Part shown: piece by piece, positions 6,747-15,072 of the stretch
Layout of the letters: every line of letters begins with the position of its first letter
Numbering within the stretch: the stretch's first letter is position 1
Source: Collimonas silvisoli
GTDB lineage: Bacteria; Pseudomonadota; Gammaproteobacteria; Burkholderiales; Burkholderiaceae_D
Direction of reading: 5' to 3'
DNA: 39,148 nt
Assembly (NCBI RefSeq): GCF_018305005.1
Contig: NZ_JAGQEG010000054.1
Span: forward strand, 1 to 39,148
Notes under the pieces: model-generated
Seen by the model: only the letters and a program-made list of their open reading frames with translations
What the model was told of the DNA's origin: nothing
Database searches by the model: none
Translations under genes and position numbers: made by a program

Positions 6747-8516
6747 TTAGTAGCCGATCGCAGCGCCCGCAGGGCGGCGTGTATCGTTTGCGCCGTAATA
6801 GAGGCCGGGACGGACAATGCCCGATACGCCGGCGTCATTGCCCGAGCTGGCTCCGGCAACGCCGGCGGCGCCTGGCAGGCCGATCATGATCAGTTCAGCC
6901 GCGCCCCAAGGGGTTTGCTCCTTCATCTTGTAGCCCATGCCGTCCAGGATCTTGAGTGTGTCCGGCGACAGTCCGCGGGTTTCGTAATACACCTCGTCCG
7001 GCAGCCATTGATGATGGATGCGCGGCGCATCCACCGCTTCTTGCGGCGCCATGCCGTAGTCGATCACGTTGAGGGCGGTTTCCAGCGTGATGGTAATGAT
7101 CCGCGAACCGCCTGGGGAACCCAGCACCATATAGGTCTTGCCGTCCTTGGTGACCAGGGTCGGCGCCATCGACGACAGCGGGCGTTTGCCCGGAGCGATC
7201 GAATTGGTGGCGCCTTGCACCAGGCCGAACAGGTTTTGCACGCCGGCCTTGACGGTGAAGTCATCCATTTCATCGTTCAGGAAGAAGCCGGTGCCTGGGG
7301 CGATCACCACGGCGCCGAAGCGGCCGTTGATGGTGTAGGTGGTGGAAACCGCATTGCCGTCCTTGTCGACGATCGAGTAATGGGTGGTTTCAGGCTTTTC
7401 ATGCGGCGCCATGCCCGGTTGCACTTCTTTCGACGGCGTGGCTTTGTCAGCGCTGATTTTTTCGCGTATCGATGCCGCGTACTCTTTGCTCAACAGACGC
7501 TCCAGCGGATTTTTGACAAACGCCGGATCGCCGAGGAAGGTGTTGCGGTCCATATACGAGTGACGCATGGCTTCGGTCATGTAATGCACTGCGGATGCCG
7601 AGTGGAAGCCGAGCGCCTTCATGTCGTAACCCTCAAGAATGTTGAGGACTTGGCACATGGTGGCGCCGCCTGAGCTGGGCGGCGGTGCGGAGACGAACAC
7701 ATAACCGCGGTAGGTGCACGACAGCGGGGCGCTTTCGCTGATCTTGTAGCCGGCAAAATCGGCCGCGGTGATGATGCCGCCGCCTGCCTTGGAAGCACGT
7801 TCCACTGCTGCCGGAATCGCGCCCTTATAGAAAGCATCGGGACCGTTGCGTGAGATGGCTTCCAGCGTCATGGCCAGATCCTTCTGCACCAGACGGTCGC
7901 CCGGCTGCAATGGCGTGCCGTCGCGGCGCAGGAACAGGCGCGCCGATTCCGGGTCTTTTTTGAACTGGGCGATGGTGGTGTCGAGAATGTCGGTGTCGCC
8001 GCGGTTCAGGATATAACCGTCGCGCGCCAGCTTGATCGCCGGTTGCATCACCTGGGCGCGGGTCAGCTTGCCGTATTTGCGTTGCGCGGTGTCGAGGCCG
8101 AGCACGGTGCCTGGCACGCCCGCGGCCAGATAACCAAACAAGCTGGCGTTGGTGATCGCCTTGCCGGCAGAATCCAGATACATATTGGCGCTGGCTGCAG
8201 CCGGTGCGGTTTCGCGGAAGTTGATGAAGGTATCGCGGCCGTCAGCTAGGTGGATGGTCATGAAACCGCCGCCGCCGATATTGCCGCAGCAGGGATTCAC
8301 TACCGCCTGCGCATAACCGACCGCTACCGCCGCATCGATGGCGTTGCCGCCCATCTTCAGGATGTCGACTCCGACCTGCGAAGCCAGGTGCTGGGAAGTC
8401 ACCACCATGCCGTTCTTCGCTTCCACCGCAGGCGCGGACGCCGCCTGCACGCTGCCCAGCAATCCCAGCAGCAGCGCCGACGCCGCCAATGGTTTCAACC
8501 AATATGTAATACGCAT
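6747..8516 (-). CDS. ggt: Gamma-glutamyltransferase, periplasmic
   Basis: This 589-aa proenzyme cleaves the gamma-glutamyl bond of glutathione and transfers or hydrolyses the glutamyl group. A Sec signal peptide (about 1-25, cleavage after SVQA) sends it to the periplasm. Self-cleavage is expected before T377 in PETTHYSIVDKDGNAVSTTY, making the catalytic N-terminus of the small subunit. R101 in NFRETAP binds the substrate carboxylate, and PGKRPLSSMAPTLV carries the paired serines near the active site. All key residues are present and the length is normal. Ribosome site GGGAGAAGG lies just ahead of the ATG. It is monocistronic, with its own terminator, and divergent from recA across a 408-bp gap. 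Confidence 0.96.
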   Translation of the reverse strand: MRITYWLKPLAASALLLGLLGSVQAASAPAVEAKNGMVVTSQHLASQVGVDILKMGGNAIDAAVAVGYAQAVVNPCCGNIGGGGFMTIHLADGRDTFINFRETAPAAASANMYLDSAGKAITNASLFGYLAAGVPGTVLGLDTAQRKYGKLTRAQVMQPAIKLARDGYILNRGDTDILDTTIAQFKKDPESARLFLRRDGTPLQPGDRLVQKDLAMTLEAISRNGPDAFYKGAIPAAVERASKAGGGIITAADFAGYKISESAPLSCTYRGYVFVSAPPPSSGGATMCQVLNILEGYDMKALGFHSASAVHYMTEAMRHSYMDRNTFLGDPAFVKNPLERLLSKEYAASIREKISADKATPSKEVQPGMAPHEKPETTHYSIVDKDGNAVSTTYTINGRFGAVVIAPGTGFFLNDEMDDFTVKAGVQNLFGLVQGATNSIAPGKRPLSSMAPTLVTKDGKTYMVLGSPGGSRIITITLETALNVIDYGMAPQEAVDAPRIHHQWLPDEVYYETRGLSPDTLKILDGMGYKMKEQTPWGAAELIMIGLPGAAGVAGASSGNDAGVSGIVRPGLYYGANDTRRPAGAAIGY

Positions 8517-8835
8517 ACCTTCTCCCTTTTATTAGTGGGCAAAGCGCTTGCCCCTTCCTTGAAACATGACGCATAAGCCAGCAGCGGACCGGCTACCGGC
8601 GCAGATAATTTGCGCGACAATTATTGCATCCTCTTGCGCGTCCGGCATGCTTTTTACTTTGCCGGATAACGATATGCGCATAAAGCATAAATTGCGCCTG
8701 ATGCCATCAAGCTGATTCACGTAAGTTCGCACCTAAAGCGTGCGCTGGCTCGACGAATTCTGGTTGATCAGCATTCCAGTCAGCGATGTCTGCACATACA
8801 ATACACATTCGGTTTTCAGAAAAATGCGACAGTGC

Positions 8836-8864
8836 TTGCATAAATCACTGTTTTTTTATACAGT
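8836..8864 (+). promoter_or_regulatory. Probable recA promoter overlapping the SOS box
   Basis: TTGCAT at 8836-8841 serves as a -35 candidate. TACAGT at 8859-8864, 17 bases later, is a possible -10, and TATACA at 8857-8862 is an alternative with shorter spacing. The LexA box lies over the spacer and -10, so bound repressor would block polymerase. The exact -10 is uncertain. Confidence 0.5.
8848..8863. promoter_or_regulatory. LexA (SOS) operator of recA
   Basis: CTGTTTTTTTATACAG is a perfect match to CTGT-N8-ACAG, extended to CACTG...CAGTG at 8846-8865. It lies about 60 bases ahead of the recA start. This is the standard SOS control of recA, and recX would be included by read-through. The rest of the 408-bp gap back to ggt (8517-8835) shows no other clear element. 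Confidence 0.92.
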
Positions 8865-8924
8865 GCTACCTGAAGTTCCAGCTCATGTTCCGAATCACCC
8901 ACCATTTTTGCCGAAAGAACAACC

Positions 8925-10031
8925 ATGGACGATAAAAAATCCGCACCCAATCCGGATAAAAGCAAGGCCCTTGCCGCGGCCTTGGCGCAGATCGAAAAAC
9001 AATTCGGCAAAGGTTCGGTCATGCGCATGGAAGACGGCGCCGTGGTCGAAGAAGTGCAAGTAGTCTCGACCGGTTCGCTCGGCCTGGATATCGCGCTGGG
9101 CGTCGGCGGTTTGCCGCGCGGCCGGGTAGTCGAGATCTACGGTCCTGAATCCTCCGGTAAAACCACGCTGACACTGCAAACCATCGCCGAAATGCAAAAG
9201 CTGGGCGGCACCTGCGCGTTTATCGACGCCGAACATGCGCTGGACGTCGGTTATGCGCAGAAGCTGGGCATCAACCTGTCCGAACTGCTGATCTCGCAAC
9301 CGGATACCGGCGAACAAGCGCTGGAAATCACCGATGCGCTGGTGCGCTCCGGCGGCGTCGACCTGATCGTGGTCGATTCGGTTGCCGCGCTGACTCCGCG
9401 CGCTGAAATCGAAGGCGATATGGGCGATTCCCTGCCAGGCCTGCAAGCGCGCCTGATGTCGCAAGCACTGCGCAAGCTGACCGGCAGCATCAACCGCACC
9501 AACACGCTGGTGATCTTCATTAACCAGATCCGCATGAAGATCGGCGTCATGTTCGGCAATCCGGAAACCACCACCGGCGGCAACGCCCTGAAGTTCTACG
9601 CTTCGGTTCGTCTGGACATCCGCCGTACCGGTTCGATCAAGTCGGGCGACGAAGTGATCGGCAATGAAACCAAGGTCAAGGTCGTCAAGAACAAGATCGC
9701 GCCGCCGTTCAAGGAAGCGCACTTCGATATCTTGTATGGCGAAGGCACATCACGCGAAGGTGAAATCCTCGATCTCGGTTCCGACGCCAAAATCGTTGAA
9801 AAGTCCGGCGCCTGGTACAGCTATAACGGCGAACGTATCGGCCAGGGCAAGGACAACGCCCGTACATATTTGAAAGAACGGCCGGAACTGGCGCGTGAAA
9901 TCGAAAACAAGGTACGTGCTTCGCTGGGCGTGCCTGAACTCGGCGCAATCAAATCGGACGGCGGCGACAAAGCCGAAAAAACCGCTGCCAAGGCAAGCAA
10001 GGCTGCTGCCAAGGCTGAAGAGCCGGTTTAG
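8925..10031 (+). CDS. recA: Recombinase RecA
   Basis: RecA coats single-stranded DNA, drives homologous strand exchange, and acts as co-protease for LexA self-cleavage. The 368-aa sequence has Walker A GPESSGKT at 73-80, the Walker B strand [19 protein letters not shown], and the L2 DNA-binding loop around [22 protein letters not shown]. The C-terminal tail is rich in lysine and alanine ([18 protein letters not shown]), as in other betaproteobacteria. Start at the ATG of [10 protein letters not shown]. The promoter carries a perfect LexA box. recX follows after 164 bases, with a paired-hairpin repeat in between that could attenuate read-through, consistent with the low RecX levels known in other species. 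Confidence 0.99.
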   Translation: MDDKKSAPNPDKSKALAAALAQIEKQFGKGSVMRMEDGAVVEEVQVVSTGSLGLDIALGVGGLPRGRVVEIYGPESSGKTTLTLQTIAEMQKLGGTCAFIDAEHALDVGYAQKLGINLSELLISQPDTGEQALEITDALVRSGGVDLIVVDSVAALTPRAEIEGDMGDSLPGLQARLMSQALRKLTGSINRTNTLVIFINQIRMKIGVMFGNPETTTGGNALKFYASVRLDIRRTGSIKSGDEVIGNETKVKVVKNKIAPPFKEAHFDILYGEGTSREGEILDLGSDAKIVEKSGAWYSYNGERIGQGKDNARTYLKERPELAREIENKVRASLGVPELGAIKSDGGDKAEKTAAKASKAAAKAEEPV

Positions 10032-10061
10032 AACCTGGTGGCATGCTAATAGCTGCGGATT

Positions 10062-10130
10062 CGTCATCCCCGCGAACGCGGGGATCCATGTTACTGACTA
10101 AGATGGATTCCCGCGTTCGCGGGAATGACG
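10062..10130. repeat. Paired dRS3-like hairpin element, copy A (recA-recX gap)
   Basis: Two 27-bp arms (10063-10089 and 10103-10129) lie in inverted orientation around a 13-bp spacer. Each arm is itself a hairpin. The left core is ATCCCC-GCGAACGC-GGGGAT and the right core ATTCCC-GCGTTCGC-GGGAAT. The left arm carries a paired T-to-C/A-to-G change that keeps its stem intact. The outer ends read GTC and GAC, the inner ends CCAT and ATGG. Confidence 0.93.
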
Positions 10131-10195
10131 CGTCAACCTAAGAGATTTGGCTCTGTCTCTGTATTACAGAATCACCAGCCATCCTGAGAACATCT

Positions 10196-10651
10196 ATGGC
10201 AAGACTGCAGATAAGCCTCAAGGCAAGAGCGTTGCGCTACCTGTCGGCACGCGAACACAGCCGCCTGGAACTGGCGCGCAAGCTGGCGCGTTATGCGCAG
10301 GAAGGCGACGATATCGAAGCCTTGCTGGATACGCTGGAAGCAGCAAAACTCCTGTCCCAGGCGCGTTTCTCCGAATCCCTGATTCATCGGCGCGCCCATC
10401 GCTACGGCAACAGCCGCATCCTCTCCGAACTGCAAAGCCACGGCATCGATGCTGAAGCGCTGGTGGATATCAAGGCAGATCTGGCCAGCGGCGAAATCGC
10501 GCGCGCGCGTGAAGTCTGGCGCAAGAAATTCAATCAGCCTGCGGCAGACGCCACCGAGCGCGCCAAGCAAATGCGGTTTTTACTGCAACGCGGGTTTTCT
10601 CATCGGGCGATACAGGCTGCGGTCAGAGGTGACGAAGAGGGCGACGAGTAG
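10196..10651 (+). CDS. recX: Regulatory protein RecX
   Basis: This 151-aa RecX modulates RecA by capping or destabilising its filaments. The all-helical three-repeat family pattern is visible: [23 protein letters not shown] near the N-terminus, a central segment [20 protein letters not shown], and the C-terminal [22 protein letters not shown]. The length is typical. The ATG at 10196 has only a weak purine-rich site (GAGAAC) upstream. It lies 164 bases after recA in the same direction and is separated from it only by repeat element A, so it probably depends on read-through from the SOS promoter. It converges on the acetyltransferase gene after a 63-base gap with no clear terminator. Confidence 0.95.
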   Translation: MARLQISLKARALRYLSAREHSRLELARKLARYAQEGDDIEALLDTLEAAKLLSQARFSESLIHRRAHRYGNSRILSELQSHGIDAEALVDIKADLASGEIARAREVWRKKFNQPAADATERAKQMRFLLQRGFSHRAIQAAVRGDEEGDE

Positions 10652-10714
10652 TCATACTGACGGTTTCGGCATCGACAGCAGCGGGTTTCTAGACGCCGGG
10701 GCTATCTGTTGTGA

Positions 10715-11296
10715 TCAACGAGTGTTTTCGGCGATCGCATCAAGTTGTTCTTGCTCAAAACTTCCCAATGTGTAGAGATTGAGTCCCTTGCCGACGGATG
10801 TTCGACGGAAATGCATACGCCTAAAAATACGTTGCATGGATTGCGCATATTTATTGCAAAACGCTATAAGTTTGGTATTTGCAGGTTGCATTGCGACAAA
10901 CAAATTGATCATATTTTTTCCGTGACCTTGTCCTCGAAGCTCATATTTGATAGCGCATTTATCGATTATCTTGACGACGCTTCCATCTTTCTCTTGAAAT
11001 GTCTTGATCTGCAGAAAGCCTATTGGCTCACCTTGATAAGTACATACCAAAAGCTCACGCTCTACGTCCTTGCTGTGTTTTTTATTTCGTGGCCACAAAA
11101 ATTGCAGCTTCGAAAAAAAACGTATTGATGCAAACAGTGAGAGAAGTGCTGCTATATAACCAGTAGAGGATAAGAAGGAGTCCGTGAATGCGCCATCCAG
11201 GCTGCCTCGGACTACAAGGTCGAATATGAAAGGTATATCCAAGATGCTTGCATCGTGAATCGAGGTATCGGTAAGTAAATTGGAGATTGATGTCAT
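10715..11296 (-). CDS. GNAT-type acetyltransferase, AT-rich and probably acquired
   Basis: This 193-aa protein has a GNAT fold in its second half. The beta-strand GEPIGFLQIKTF precedes motif A, KYELRGQGHGKNMINLF, where R121-G-Q-G124-H-G126 is the acetyl-CoA pyrophosphate loop. A typical later helix follows in FCNKYAQSMQRIFRRMHFRR. The first 75 residues are not a standard GNAT N-terminus and include a hydrophobic stretch (GYIAALLSLFASIRFF). The substrate is unknown. Codon use is markedly AT-rich compared with recX and sucC on either side, which points to recent acquisition. The ATG at 11296 has a weak ribosome site. No transposase or attachment site is visible at its borders. Confidence 0.75.
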   Translation of the reverse strand: MTSISNLLTDTSIHDASILDIPFIFDLVVRGSLDGAFTDSFLSSTGYIAALLSLFASIRFFSKLQFLWPRNKKHSKDVERELLVCTYQGEPIGFLQIKTFQEKDGSVVKIIDKCAIKYELRGQGHGKNMINLFVAMQPANTKLIAFCNKYAQSMQRIFRRMHFRRTSVGKGLNLYTLGSFEQEQLDAIAENTR

Positions 11297-11688
11297 ATTG
11301 TCGGCGACCGGATACCCTCAAAAAAGCTGCAAGCAGGGCTCATTATATTCAGAAGAGTCGCAGTCCTGGAAATATTTCAAATTGGAAATGTGTCGTAACG
11401 TTTTGTAACTCGGCTTCGAATTTGGCCTGTTGTTAATACTAGAAATACTTACGGCGCAATATCATCCGTAACCGGAGACAGCTTCCGAGAATGCAAAAAT
11501 TTCTTCGAAGCCGGATTGTTCGAGATACCCCCGTCATTTATGTGGCTCTGCCTCTGGCACAAGACACCACCTCGTCAGGTTACAAGAGCCAAGCTCGCCG
11601 GAACTACAACACGGTCAATAACAATGGGGGCGAAGCTGCGCAAGCTGTGCTACACTTTTGGGGTTTTTTGCAAACCGCAGGAGCGGCA
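11297..11688. other. AT-rich gap with no recognised gene
   Basis: This stretch separates the AT-rich acetyltransferase gene from the DUF2889 gene. An open frame crosses it (11491-11811), but it has no family resemblance and runs into the DUF2889 coding sequence, so I do not call it. The run TTTTGGGGTTTTTTG at 11656-11670 is the only conspicuous composition feature. The low GC continues that of the acetyltransferase gene, so the acquired segment may extend to about 11570. Confidence 0.5.
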
Positions 11689-11711
11689 GTTACCATAGAA
11701 ACTGTGGTAAC
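11689..11711. promoter_or_regulatory. Candidate operator: GTTACCA-N9-TGGTAAC dyad
   Basis: Perfect 7-bp arms are separated by nine bases, ending 23 bases ahead of the DUF2889 start. The position fits a repressor or activator site for the DUF2889-sucC unit. No known regulator is assigned. Confidence 0.35.
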
Positions 11712-11734
11712 GATACGCAAATCAGTCCATCAAT

Positions 11735-12379
11735 ATGTCTCTGACAACCCCTATTTCCCGCCGAGCGTTGAAGCACACCCGCGCGATTCACATCGACGCG
11801 TTTGTACGTGATGACGACCTATGGGAAATCGACGCGCATGTTACCGATACCAAACCTTTCGATCTTGCTTTGCCATCTGGAAATTTGCCGGCAGGCCAGC
11901 CGCTGCACAGTCTGTGGCTGAGGCTGACGCTCGATCGCCAGTTTGTCATCGTTGAGGTCGAGGCCAACTCTGAAGCCGTGCCTTACCGTGGCTATTGCAA
12001 TACCATCGAACCGGATTACCAGAAACTGATCGGCCTGAGCCTGGTCAAGGGTTTTCGCCATACGCTCAAGGAGCGCATCGGCGGCGCGCTTGGCTGTACC
12101 CATTTGACCGAACTGGCGCAGATATTGCCGACCGCGGCGCTGCAGGCTTTCGGCGGCGAGATAGATCGCCGCAACGATCCGGCTGCGGAGCAAAAGAAAC
12201 CGCCCCAGCTCGATCGCTGCCATGCTTTACGTAGTGATGGCGCAGTTGTCGCCAAATATTATCCGAAGTGGGCAACCAGCCCTCCAGCAGAAGTTGACAT
12301 CGAATCGCATCTAGAATCGCCGCATCTAGAACCACCGCATTTAGAGCCACATTTATCCAAGCAAGCAATTTCATTTTAA
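11735..12379 (+). CDS. DUF2889 family protein
   Basis: This 214-aa protein has no known function and matches the DUF2889 pattern near its start: R-A-L-K-H-T-R-A-I-H followed by DDDLWEIDAHVTDTKPFDL, then the conserved YRGYCNTIEPDYQKLIGLSLVKGF and GGALGCTHLTEL. The invariant cysteines in YCN and GCTH suggest a metal or redox site, which is inference. After residue 190 the family core ends, and a low-complexity tail repeats HLE-(S/P)-P three times, encoded by 15-base units at about 12307-12355. It lies 24 bases upstream of sucC in the same direction, so the two are probably co-transcribed. The ATG at 11735 lacks a good ribosome site. Confidence 0.8.
   Translation: MSLTTPISRRALKHTRAIHIDAFVRDDDLWEIDAHVTDTKPFDLALPSGNLPAGQPLHSLWLRLTLDRQFVIVEVEANSEAVPYRGYCNTIEPDYQKLIGLSLVKGFRHTLKERIGGALGCTHLTELAQILPTAALQAFGGEIDRRNDPAAEQKKPPQLDRCHALRSDGAVVAKYYPKWATSPPAEVDIESHLESPHLEPPHLEPHLSKQAISF
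12307..12355 (+). repeat. 15-bp tandem repeats in the DUF2889 C-terminus
   Basis: Three in-frame units related to GCATCTAGAACCACC encode HLESP, HLEPP and HLEPH. They add an extended proline/glutamate tail to the protein. Such short in-frame units can change number by slippage. Confidence 0.7.
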
Positions 12380-12403
12380 TTAAGTGTCAGAAGGGAAGCT
12401 CGT

Positions 12404-13570
12404 ATGAAGATCCATGAGTATCAGGGTAAAGAAATTCTCCGCCAGTTCGGCGTGACAACACCGCGTGGCATCCCGTGCCTGAACGTCGATGACGCGGTCA
12501 AGGCAGCTGAAACCTTAGGCGGTTCGGTTTGGGTGGTAAAAGCCCAGATCCACGCTGGTGGTCGCGGCAAGGGCGGCGGCGTTAAAGTTGCCAAGTCGCT
12601 GGAGCAAGTGCGTGAGTACGCCAGCCAGATTCTCGGCATGCAACTGATCACGCATCAAACCGGACCAGAAGGCCAGAAAGTCCGCCGCCTGCTGATCGAA
12701 GAAGGCGCTGACATCAAACAAGAACTGTACGTCAGCATGGTGACTGACCGTGTCAGCCAACGCGTGGTGCTGATGGCATCCAGCGAAGGCGGCATGGACA
12801 TCGAAGAAGTAGCCGCCAGCCATCCAGAGAAGATCCATCAAGTGGTCATCGATCCGGCTACCGGCCTGACCGACGCTGAAGCAGACAGCATCTCGACCAA
12901 GATCGGCGTACCTGCCGGTTCCATCGCTGACGCACGCAAGCAATTGCAAGGTCTGTACAAGGCTTACTGGGATACCGATTCCTCGCTGGCTGAAATCAAC
13001 CCGCTGATCGTTACCGGTTCCGGCAAGGTTATCGCTCTGGACGCCAAGTTCAACTTTGACTCCAATGCGCTGTTCCGTCATCCTGAAATCGTTGCCTATC
13101 GTGATCTGGACGAAGAAGATCCAGCTGAAATCGAAGCTTCCAAGTTCGATCTGGCTTATATCTCGCTCGACGGCAATATCGGTTGCCTGGTGAACGGCGC
13201 CGGCCTGGCCATGGCCACCATGGACACCATCAAGCTGTTCGGCGGCGAGCCAGCCAACTTCCTGGACGTCGGCGGCGGCGCCACCACTGAGAAAGTGACT
13301 GAAGCATTCAAGCTGATGCTGACGAATCCGGGCCTGAAGGCCATCCTGGTCAACATTTTCGGCGGCATCATGCGTTGCGACGTCATCGCAGAAGGCGTGA
13401 TTGCGGCTTCCAAGGCAGTGCACTTGTCGGTGCCGCTGGTGGTCCGCATGAAGGGCACCAACGAAGAAATCGGTAAAAAAATGCTGGCCGACTCCGGCTT
13501 GCCGATCATCTCGGCAGACAGCATGGAAGAAGCGGCGCAGAAGGTTGTTGCCGCAGCTAACGGTCAATAA
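12404..13570 (+). CDS. sucC: Succinyl-CoA ligase (ADP-forming), beta subunit
   Basis: This 388-aa ATP-grasp subunit of the TCA-cycle enzyme makes succinate and ATP/GTP from succinyl-CoA, together with SucD. It begins with the invariant [17 protein letters not shown], continues through the nucleotide-binding region ([18 protein letters not shown]), and ends with the subunit-interface segment [17 protein letters not shown]. Length and motifs are normal. Ribosome site AAGGGAAG stands seven to eight bases before the ATG. In most relatives sucD follows within a few dozen bases. Here a 353-bp hairpin-bounded nuclease cassette separates the two genes. Confidence 0.99.
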   Translation: MKIHEYQGKEILRQFGVTTPRGIPCLNVDDAVKAAETLGGSVWVVKAQIHAGGRGKGGGVKVAKSLEQVREYASQILGMQLITHQTGPEGQKVRRLLIEEGADIKQELYVSMVTDRVSQRVVLMASSEGGMDIEEVAASHPEKIHQVVIDPATGLTDAEADSISTKIGVPAGSIADARKQLQGLYKAYWDTDSSLAEINPLIVTGSGKVIALDAKFNFDSNALFRHPEIVAYRDLDEEDPAEIEASKFDLAYISLDGNIGCLVNGAGLAMATMDTIKLFGGEPANFLDVGGGATTEKVTEAFKLMLTNPGLKAILVNIFGGIMRCDVIAEGVIAASKAVHLSVPLVVRMKGTNEEIGKKMLADSGLPIISADSMEEAAQKVVAAANGQ

Positions 13571-13579
13571 TCTGAAAAA

Positions 13580-13932
13580 CGTCATTCCCGCGAACGCGGG
13601 AATCCATTTTACAGAATGCCAAGCTACGTTTACATGATGTCGAACAACTCGCGAGCTACGTTATATATCGGCGTAACTTCAGATTTGATCAAACGTACCT
13701 GGCAGCACAAAGAAGCTTTTGTGGATGGTTTTTGCGAAAAATACGGATTGAAAGCCTTGGTCTGGTATGAGATTCATGAAGATATTGCCGAGGCAATCAA
13801 ACGCGAAAAACAGCTGAAAAAATGGAATCGAATATGGAAAATTCATCTGATTGAACAATCCAATCCGAATTGGCAAGATTTATATCCCGGTTTATTGAAC
13901 TAACATGGATTCCCGCGTGCGCGGGAATGACG
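13580..13932. mobile_element. GIY-YIG cassette bounded by dRS3-like inverted hairpins
   Basis: The left arm at 13581-13607 and right arm at 13905-13931 are inverted copies of the dispersed repeat (cores GCGAACGC and GCGTGCGC within ATTCCC...GGGAAT). The 297-bp interior is almost wholly the GIY-YIG gene: the start codon lies 9 bases after the left arm and the stop codon ends one base before the right arm. Other copies of the same element in this window carry only a 12-18-bp spacer here. The cassette splits the sucC-sucD operon. Mobility is inferred from structure, not shown. Confidence 0.75.
13616..13903 (+). CDS. Small GIY-YIG nuclease (COG2827 type)
   Basis: This 95-aa single-domain GIY-YIG endonuclease belongs to the group often labelled as a predicted UvrC-like or YhbQ-related nuclease. 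The GIY strand appears as Y4-V-Y6 and the YIG strand as Y17-I-G19. R27 and H31 follow in LIKRTWQHK, and the likely metal ligand is E64 in IKREKQLKKW. The conserved tail NPNWQDLY closes the domain. No separate DNA-binding domain is present, so target recognition would have to come from the core or from DNA structure. The gene is more AT-rich than sucC and sucD. It has no clear Shine-Dalgarno sequence, and its ends abut the two hairpin arms. The family is well known; its role with these repeats is inference. Confidence 0.9.
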   Translation: MPSYVYMMSNNSRATLYIGVTSDLIKRTWQHKEAFVDGFCEKYGLKALVWYEIHEDIAEAIKREKQLKKWNRIWKIHLIEQSNPNWQDLYPGLLN

Positions 13933-13949
13933 GATAAAAAAGGAATCGT

Positions 13950-14831
13950 ATGAGTATCCTGATCAACAAAGACACCAAAGTCATCACCCAAGGCATCACC
14001 GGCAAGACCGGCCAATTCCACACCCGCGGCTGCCGCGATTACGCGAACGGCAAGAACGCTTTTGTCGCTGGCGTCAATCCAAAGAAAGCCGGCGAAGATT
14101 TCGAAGGCATCCCGATTTTCGCTAACGTTTCCGAAGCCAAGGCAGCCACCGGCGCCAACGTATCGGTCATTTACGTTCCGCCGGCAGGCGCAGCAGCTGC
14201 AATCTGGGAAGCTGTCGAAGCGGAACTGGACCTGGCCATCTGCATTACCGAAGGCATTCCGGTACGCGATATGCTGGCACTGAAAGACCGCATGGCAAAA
14301 GCCGGCAGCAAGACTTTGCTGCTCGGACCGAACTGCCCAGGTCTGATCACGCCAGACGAAATCAAGATCGGCATCATGCCAGGCCATATCCACAAGAAGG
14401 GCCGTATCGGCGTGGTTTCGCGCTCCGGCACCCTGACTTATGAAGCAGTCGGTCAATTGACCGCACTGGGCCTGGGCCAATCGTCGGCAGTCGGCATCGG
14501 CGGCGATCCGATCAATGGCTTGAAGCACATCGACATCATGAAAATGTTCAACGATGATCCAGACACCGACGCCGTCATCATGATCGGTGAAATCGGCGGT
14601 CCGGACGAAGCCAATGCCGCTTATTGGATCAAGGACAACATGAAGAAGCCGGTGGTCAGCTTCATCGCCGGTGTTACCGCTCCTCCGGGCAAGCGCATGG
14701 GCCACGCCGGCGCGCTGATTTCGGGCGGCGCCGATACTGCGCAAGCCAAGCTGGACATCATGGAAGCATGTGGCATCACCGTGACCAAGAATCCATCGGA
14801 AATGGCGCGTTTGCTGAAGGCGATGCTGTAA
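13950..14831 (+). CDS. sucD: Succinyl-CoA ligase (ADP-forming), alpha subunit
   Basis: This 293-aa CoA-binding subunit is phosphorylated on the active-site histidine H252 in KRMGHAGALISGG. Other landmarks are the N-terminal CoA-binding segment TQGITGKTGQFHT (13-25), GPNCPGLITP (126-135) and the second signature SRSGTLTYEAV (157-167). AAAAAGGA precedes the ATG at good spacing. It should share a transcript with sucC, but the 379-base gap now includes two strong hairpins and a nuclease gene, so SucC:SucD balance may depend on read-through. An intrinsic terminator follows at 14900. Confidence 0.99.
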   Translation: MSILINKDTKVITQGITGKTGQFHTRGCRDYANGKNAFVAGVNPKKAGEDFEGIPIFANVSEAKAATGANVSVIYVPPAGAAAAIWEAVEAELDLAICITEGIPVRDMLALKDRMAKAGSKTLLLGPNCPGLITPDEIKIGIMPGHIHKKGRIGVVSRSGTLTYEAVGQLTALGLGQSSAVGIGGDPINGLKHIDIMKMFNDDPDTDAVIMIGEIGGPDEANAAYWIKDNMKKPVVSFIAGVTAPPGKRMGHAGALISGGADTAQAKLDIMEACGITVTKNPSEMARLLKAML

Positions 14832-14899
14832 GTTTCGCTGAGCAGCACGGCAGGTGCTTATCGTATAGATAATTAGCTGTCCGCAAGATGAAATGGGAA

Positions 14900-14921
14900 G
14901 GGAGCTTCGGCTCCCTTTTTT
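14900..14921 (+). terminator. Intrinsic terminator after sucD
   Basis: GGGAGC-TTCG-GCTCCC is followed by six T. The UUCG tetraloop makes this a very stable hairpin. It lies 69 bases past the sucD stop. Confidence 0.92.
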
Positions 14922-15072
14922 ATTGGCAGGCCAATAGGGCCTGGATTGCGGCCACCACATCCGGAAGCCGGGCCGCCGCCGACTTTGCAATTTGTCTTGC
15001 CGTCCCCCGCAGAACCAAGGAAAATGCTTATAACCAGGCAATCGTTTGATCTGCCATAACCTTTTATCGATC

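Noticed and set aside
10062-10130. Paired hairpin as the recA terminator
   Set aside because: The same structure appears in many gaps regardless of gene orientation and lacks a U tract. It may slow transcription, but it is a dispersed repeat first.
11491-11811. 106-aa plus-strand frame before the DUF2889 gene
   Set aside because: It has no family resemblance, overlaps the DUF2889 start in another frame, and has no ribosome site. I treat the region as non-coding.
12515-13585. 356-aa minus-strand frame opposite sucC
   Set aside because: It is fully antisense to sucC and is a shadow frame caused by codon bias.
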